Assembly: GCA_027422505.1 (NCBI GenBank)
Contig: JAPQWV010000028.1
Span: forward strand, 4,244,001-4,308,000
DNA from: Craterostigma plantagineum
Taxonomy: Eukaryota; Streptophyta; Magnoliopsida; Lamiales; Linderniaceae
Length of the DNA: 64,000 nt
Reading direction: 5' to 3'
Every line of letters starts with the position of its first letter. The stretch's first letter is position 1. The notes beneath the pieces were generated by a model. The model ran no database searches. It saw nothing but the letters and a program-made list of their open reading frames with translations, and was not told the DNA's origin. Positions 57,805-64,000 of this stretch are shown piece after piece. Position numbers and translations under genes: made by a program.

Positions 57805-60800
57805 TGTAATACCCGCAAAATTTAAAGCGGGATTACAGTAGGTTTTAGGATAATTAGCATTGTAAATGTTCGAATGGAGTTAGTATTCGAACAAGCCCAA
57901 ATAAAGGTGTATGCAAATAAGAACTTCGGCCCATGACAATACTCTACCTAAATATTTTTGGCCAGAATCAATTACTTAATGAGAAGGTGTTAAGACCCAA
58001 AATTATTTTAATCTTGGCCCAATAATGGTTTTAGGATAAAAATGGATCCTTTCTCAATCCTAAAGGAAGCGTAACGTGTTCATTTGCTATCCCCTCATTA
58101 GCTGACCAAAAAGCAATCATTAATATTAAAAGAAGAAAACGTGCAATGAGCACTTTCGAATTATAGATAGAGTCTAGATATACACGTACACATATATGAT
58201 AATACTAGTCCATTTGGAAAGCTTAAGTATACGTGGAGTTATAGTATTGTCAAGTTACATCATTGGGAAACTAATAAACTAGGAAAAGAATATAACACGA
58301 TATGTGAGGGAGAAGATTACTTAGCTTATGAGGAAAACTCACGAAAACCTAGGACTTCATGTTCATTAATTATATAGTAGAAAGTAAAAGAAAACCCTCA
58401 TTTTGGTATGAAGCATATGACGAACGTGAACTAACAAGAGGAACAGAGAACTTTCGAAATAAAAAGGGGAGAAAGGACTTGGCACAAACAGGAGGAATTC
58501 GGCTAGCTTTGGGAAGTAAGGTAGGTGAAAATCCTCACCTACAACACGTAATCTCATATATTTAATATGCAAATACAGTTCTAATGTTTTATGTGATTTC
58601 AAATGATTTATGTATAATTGTTAAAATGATTATGGACTGTACGTGGTTTCTATATTAGGTGATGTGAGTGACCGAAATGATAATTATTTGAAGTTTTCGT
58701 GGCATAATAATATGAGTTTTTGTTCATGATATCGAGGTGAACTATGTGGTATTGTTCATGACCCTAGATGTTAAAGATTAAATTTTAGATTTTTGGAATG
58801 AACCATATTAAGCTCACGTTGGTGTTTATAGGGAATATTAGAACAAAGACCGAAGCCCTTGAAGAGTGATAGTGTAATATTGTGTATGTGGTTAAATTAT
58901 TTTGGGATATGATTACGATTATTTCTTGGACATAAGGTAGATTTCGATATGAATGAACTGTTGAGTACTCTATATTGAAATTCCTAGGAAGTGCTAGTAC
59001 TAAGTTTTCGATAATCAAGAATTGTTTATTGAAGAGATTTCCGCAGTATTAGTTTTGGACACTTAGGGTTTAGTTAGTTGAAAGTTGACTTCTGAGTAGG
59101 ATTAGAGTTTTTGATGGATTATTTTAGTCAAGTAAGGACTAATGCTTATACTGTAAGTTCTGGTATTGGAACTATTGTTGAGATATTTAAGAGTTGCAAT
59201 ATGGGGTGTGAACAATGTTTAGTATGAAAATGATTACGAAGTTGTGTAGAAGCTCGACATCTATAGGTGCTATTGACGTCGAGATTTGTTTTAAAATGTC
59301 GAACTCGTATAGACATATCAAAATCATTTCAGGAACATGTCGAGATCTACTCCCAAGAAAGACCTCAAAATCCTATAATCAAAACTCGACATTCATTTTA
59401 ACATCAATATCGGAATATTGCTTATAATATCAAAACATGTCCAATGAAATTTCGAAGTCCATATCGAGATTAACTTTACAATGCATTTCGAGATTTATTA
59501 TCAACATATCGAGAGCCCTATATATGAATGTCGAGATCTTTGTACACCATTTAAAATGTCGAACCTTTGTACATACATATTGAAATTTATTTTGGGAATT
59601 AGCTCGAGATTTACTATACAATGCGAGATCTAATTAACCATGCAACTCGAGATTTGTCCATCATGTCGAGATTCAACTATAAGGAATGTCGAGATCCATC
59701 CAAACCCTAACTCGAGATCTAATGATGTGGAGATCTTTGTGCATGGTTTAAATATCGAGTTCAGGTAAGTATGATGTCGAGATCCCATAATGAAACCCAA
59801 AATTCATGTTAAAGTCCAAAGAACATATCGAGATCTTTATTCATAAATCTCGACATACACATCTCGAAATCCTTGAGTATTACTTAATTAATGTCGAACC
59901 CTTGAATACACTATGTCGAGATTTACCAACCATGTCAAGCTCGAGATCCATCCACATGTCGAGATCAAGCTCAAAACCCATTTCGTTAACCATGTCGAGG
60001 TCCTTAGGAATTTCAAAGTGGTATTTTTCAATTTAAGTCAAAATTCGAAACTTTAAGGTTTCGAAATTCATGAAAGTCGAAATTAGGGTTTTCAAATTAA
60101 GCCAATTTCGTGAAGTTATAATTAAACTAACAAACCCTAATTTTATATGTTCCTATATTTAGGATTTGAAGGTTAGCAATTTAACCGTACGATAAGCTAA
60201 GGATACCAGGTAAGTGGAAATCGCAACTACAACACATAATTTTTATGTGCATGAAATTATGTGTTATATGCTTTTATGATTTTGTGTGATGGGTCTATTC
60301 GCGTATATTATTTTATGTGAATTCTTACGTTATTTATTTACGTTATATGATGACATGACACGCATATTCATGGCATGAGCATATGCACGCACGACTAGTA
60401 TGAGAGTCAGGGAGATAGCGTGCATGAGTATAAGGTCGCTTAAAAGCGATATGTATATTTGCCGATATAGGCATTTGTGTCGACTCAATGATGAGTCACG
60501 GCTCTTCTATGCTACCTAAATATATTACGGCGATTCACGAGGCCGACCGCCTAATTCACAAGAGGCAGGTATATAAATATATTACGGCGATTCACGAGGC
60601 CGACTGCCTGATTTACCAGAGGCAGGTATATAAATATATTACGGCGATTCACGAGGCCTACTGCCTGATTCACGAGAGGCAGGTAAATACCCCGTAGCGG
60701 GAGATGCAACCTGGAGGATGCGACTCGTGGGTATGAGCGGCACTGTGGGAACCTCGAGTGTTGGCGACCTCGTAGTAAGCTACCAGTGAGAAGCGCCCGT

Positions 60801-61515
60801 GTGTCAGACCGCATTGGGATGGAAAGGCGCTTTAGGGTTAAATGAAATTTGTGTGCCCGGGTTAGCCTCTCAATGGGAACGCATTGGGATTGAAAGGCAC
60901 TAGTAGCCTCTCAATGTGGACCATATTGGGATTGAAAGGCACCATAGGGATAAGCACAAATGGAGTACTCTGGTTTAGCCTCCCAGTGTGTGTACTGCCA
61001 CTTAATTATACCCTTAGGGGTTTGAGCTCTATATGGTGCATAGTAAGATTGAAAGCCGAAGGGGCCCAAATATGAAATAAAGAACGAGAAGGATGAGAGA
61101 AGTCTATAGCATTGGCGCGAATGCCTTCGCTATTTAGGTCACGTGCATTGCATGCATGGTTTTCACTTACTGAGCTTTATAAGCTCATTCCATGTTTTTA
61201 TGTGTTGTAGGACCCCGCGATCACGGTACGTGACATTTTCACGGCGAGGCCAACTTTTGAAGCTTCCGGGGGCTTTTGAGATGGAAGTGTGTGCATGGAT
61301 GCGACCTCGTGGAGGCCCAGTAGATAGATTTATTTTGACCCACATGCGCGCTTTCCTATGTAAATAGGACCCACTATGATTTTGTAGGAACAGTTACGAT
61401 TCCTTTTTATAAAAGGAAAAATTTTATACGGAATCTCGTACGATCTATTTCATTATTAGGACATTAGTCGCGTAGACTAGTTAAGAAAGTAGTGGTGGAA
61501 GGCGGGGCTGCCACA
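57805..61515 (+). repeat. 5' LTR of the third element, 3711 bp
   Basis: Begins TGTAATACCCGC and ends GGGGCTGCCACA. Contains two GTAGGTG/GTAAGTG modules (58517 and 60207), the TCGA-rich zone (59215-60010), a 57-bp triplicate (60517-60690) and the palindrome TGAGCTT-TAT-AAGCTCA at 61171-61187. Confidence 0.92.
60517..60690. repeat. three 57-bp tandem repeats in the LTR
   Basis: Units begin AAATATATTACGGCGATTCA and end GAGGCAGGTA; they differ at a few bases. The array LTRs have only a single diverged equivalent (around 38165-38200). Confidence 0.93.
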
Positions 61516-61517
61516 GG

Positions 61518-61529
61518 TGGTATCAGAGC
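61518..61529 (+). other. primer-binding site, third element
   Basis: TGGTATCAGAGC, 2 nt after the LTR end; tRNA-iMet type. Confidence 0.92.
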
Positions 61530-61665
61530 TTAGGATATAGGTTCTGCAGACTGTCCATGTACACACTCAAAAGCACGGAAGCGGCCTTGCTCGTAAGTTT
61601 TATGTTTTATGAATTTCTGTAATTACATGATTTATTGACCTTAAAAACGTTAGGATAAAAGAACG

Positions 61666-62783
61666 ATGGGTAGAACAAGAAATGAAAATAGTGGGGGATC
61701 ATATAAAGGTAAAGAACCCGCAGCCTCTACTGATAGTCGGGATGCGACTATCCTTCAGCTCGCGGAACTAGTCCGCCAACAATCTGCCCAAATTCAGCAA
61801 CTAATTCAGCAACAAAACGCTGGCGGGCAATCAAGCAACGGATCCTCTCAGGCCGATAGAATCGAAATGGTCGGGGAAAGATTTCGTAAACTTAACCCCC
61901 CAACCTTTGAAGATGCTCTTGACCCAACATCGGCTGAGGATTGGCTCCGAACCCTAGAAACAATGTTCCAACATAGCCGTACCCCTGAAACAGAAAAGGT
62001 CTTGTGTGCTACCTACCTATTAAGGGGAAGCGCAGGTCATTGGTGGGATACATACTAACTCTCGAAGATCCCTTGATAATGACCTGGGAGCGTTTTAAAG
62101 AACTTTTCCGCAATAAGTATTTCACTGCTCCCCTCCGTGCCCAGAGGATGAACGAGTTCATCAATCTCCGCCAGGGAACAATGACGGTGGCGGATTATAT
62201 TAGGAAATTCGAACAACTTTCCCGATTCGCTACCCACATGGTAAGCACCGACTCGCTGAACGATTTATGGAGGGCTTGAAGCCAGAACTTTACCGTGATG
62301 TTGGCATGGCTGGATTCCAAGGAGTTACTTATGCCCAAATGGCGGAACGAGCCTTGATGGCTGAACAAGCTGAAAGCCGAATCGTACGAGCCCAGGAGAT
62401 TAAAAGGAAGTTCGAACAAAGACCTAGGGAGGACGGAAATAACTTGAAAAAAACCGTTCATTCCTAAAAATGTGAAACCCAATTTCCAAAATCGACCCGG
62501 ACCACCTCAACAAACTAATCCGAATCAGGGGAGACCCCAACCGAATGCACCCGTATGCCCTAAATGTGCACGACGTCATCTAGGCGTCTGTTTCTCCCAA
62601 AACGCCACCTGCTTTAAATGTGGCAAGACAGGCCACTACTCTGTAGCATGCCCAGAAAATACATCTAGAAGTCAGGGAACAAACCAGGCCAAGCCGCCGA
62701 CAGCACCCGCTCGAGTATACATGCTCACGGCGGAAGAAGCAGAAGATAACCCGCCTATGGCGGCATGTACCCTATCTGTTTAG
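61666..62783 (+). pseudogene. Ty3/gypsy gag, third element, several frameshifts
   Basis: Starts MGRTRNENSGGSYKGKEP and is open through FQHSRTPETEKVLCATYLLR and GHWWDT, so it lacks the 5-bp insertion of the array copies. It then shifts frame three times: near 62045 (to LTLEDPLIMTWERFKELF), near 62260 (to MEGLKPELYRDVGMAG) and near 62460 (to the zinc-knuckle part CFKCGKTGHYSVAC), and stops at 62783. Order and spacing of gag parts match the array copies. No protease or pol follows in the remaining 565 bp before the PPT. The frameshifts mean no full Gag from this copy. Confidence 0.9.
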
Positions 62784-63330
62784 CAAACATTGACTTGCCT
62801 TCTAGTGAAATTAAGAACCACACATCTTTTGCATTCACCCTTCGCGTGATAAAACTCAGAATTATTTTCAGCCGACTTGGTTGATACCAATTCAGGTATC
62901 GACCTGAATCGTGATCGTAGTAGATAGGTGTTTGAAATAGGAATCCGTACCTGAATTCCTGAAACCTAAGATCCAATAATATCCAGGGTATAATCCTATG
63001 CCCCAATCTTTTGATCATCCTGAGGAAACATATTCATTCGATATCAGAATGGCGCAGCGGAAGCGTGAGGGACGCTAATGATTTTCAATCTCTGAATAAG
63101 AAGAATTTATATAAATTCTTCTTAGCTCTTCGAGATAATCCGGATTCCACTAACTGAACAATCTTCATGTTTACTCCACCAGGATTCTATTCCTTACGAT
63201 CCTTGGAAATTATTTGAGATTCCTTGATAACTTCCTAGGGTGAATTTCTATCACCCAACCAAGCCAGTTCAACTCCCTACCAATCGTTACCCTGAATTAT
63301 TCCAACCAAATGAATTTCGGGGACGAAATT

Positions 63331-63347
63331 CTTTTAAGGGGGGAGGA
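63331..63347 (+). other. polypurine tract, third element
   Basis: CTTTTAAGGGGGGAGGA directly before the TGTAATACCC of the 3' LTR. Confidence 0.92.
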
Positions 63348-64000
63348 TGTAATACCCGCAAAATTTAAAGCGGGATTACAGTAGGAAATTTTAGGATAAT
63401 TAGCATTGTAAATGTTCGAATGGAGTTAGTATTCGAACAAGCCCAAATAAAGGTGTATGCAAATAAGAACTTCGGCCCATGACAATACTCTATCTAAATA
63501 TTTTTGGCCAGAATCAATTAGTTAAATGAGAAGGTGTTAAGACCCAAAATTATTTTAATTTTGGCCCAATAATGGTTTTAGGATAAAAATGGATCCTTTC
63601 TCAATCCTAAGGGAAACGTAACGTGTTCATTTGCTATCCCCTCATTAGCTGACCAAAAAGCAATCATTAATATTAAAAGAAGAAAACGTGCAATGAGCAC
63701 TTTCGAATTATAGATAGAGTCTAGATATACACGTACACATATATGATAATACTAGTCCATTTGGAAAGCTTAAGTATACGTGGAGTTATAGGATATTGTC
63801 AAGTTACATCATTGGGAAACTAATAAACTAGGAAAAGAATATGACACGATATGTGAGGGAGAAGATTACTTAGCTTATGAGGAAAACTCACGAAAACCTA
63901 GGACTTCATGTTCATTAATTATATAGTAGAAAGTAAAAGAAAACCCTCATTTTGGTATGAAGCATATGACGAACGTGAACTAACAAGAGGAACAGAGAAC
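63348..64000 (+). repeat. 3' LTR of the third element, incomplete at the window edge
   Basis: Matches 57805-58455 almost base for base, with small differences (for example an extra AAT-type indel near 63388 and GGATATTG versus GTATTG near 63790). Confidence 0.95.

Larger units (their letters stand above)
57805..64000 (+). mobile_element. third gag-only Ty3/gypsy element, truncated by window end
   Basis: 5' LTR, PBS, degenerate gag, PPT and start of the 3' LTR are all in place and orientation. The first 653 bp of the 3' LTR are nearly identical to the 5' LTR, with a few substitutions and small indels, suggesting a young insertion. It is related to, but distinct from, the array family (LTR 3711 versus about 3200 bp). 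A TSD cannot be checked; the 5-bp left flank is CACAT. Confidence 0.92.

Noticed and set aside
60517..60690. CRISPR-like spaced repeats
   Set aside because: Contiguous 57-bp tandem units without spacers, inside a plant LTR.

Overview
The window is nuclear DNA of a flowering plant, probably a eudicot. Evidence: a 14-exon carotenoid cleavage dioxygenase 1 gene with plant introns, a small plant-specific coiled-coil gene, and a dense set of plant transposable elements (Ty3/gypsy LTR elements, MULEs carrying plant mobile domain genes, hAT elements, a SINE, a Helitron end). Only two genes look like intact ordinary host genes: CCD1 (14090-18198, +, 546 aa) and a 155-aa conserved protein of unknown function (47080-47740, +). 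An intact 204-aa Werner-like 3'-5' exonuclease ORF (7166-7780, -) lies inside a repeat-flanked segment.

Layout. 1-5.6 kb: minus-strand remains of DUF1985/Ulp1-protease genes of the type carried by plant transposons; the Ulp1 copy is broken. 5.8-12.0 kb: a segment bounded by about 0.5-0.7 kb inverted repeats and holding the exonuclease ORF, an RPA70/DUF223-like gene and several dispersed repeat modules. 12.6-13.9 kb: a 1.3 kb imperfect palindrome ending about 160 bp upstream of the CCD1 start codon. 14.1-18.2 kb: CCD1. 18.3-23.0 kb: a MULE (9-bp TSD) carrying a decayed plant mobile domain (PMD) gene, itself split by a hAT with an 8-bp TSD. 23.1-26.2 kb: a second hAT (8-bp TSD) with a near-full transposase broken by one in-frame TAG. 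26.4-28.5 kb: a solo LTR (5-bp TSD). 29.7-32.1 kb: a GGTAC-rich tandem array with a period near 580 bp. 32.1-45.3 kb: LTR-INT-LTR-INT-LTR, two gag-only Ty3/gypsy units sharing a middle LTR, all inside one 5-bp TSD. 45.8-46.0 kb: a tRNA-derived SINE. 47.9-53.3 kb: a second PMD-carrying MULE (9-bp TSD) split by a 2.5 kb solo LTR (5-bp TSD). 53.9 kb: a Helitron 3' end. 55.4-57.8 kb: a satellite-like array of blocks in alternating polarity. 57.8-64 kb: a third gag-only gypsy element (+), its 3' LTR cut by the window end.

The genes do not form a pathway. CCD1 acts alone in the cytosol on carotenoids and apocarotenoids; the rest is mostly mobile DNA in several nested layers, most of them resolved here by exact target-site duplications. 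The most notable points are the shared-LTR tandem retroelement, two unrelated-sequence MULEs each carrying a PMD gene between arrays of their own palindromic modules, the exonuclease plus ssDNA-binding cargo between inverted repeats, the covarying hairpin just inside the LTR ends, and the foldback DNA at the CCD1 promoter. All reading was by eye, so repeat boundaries without TSDs are approximate.
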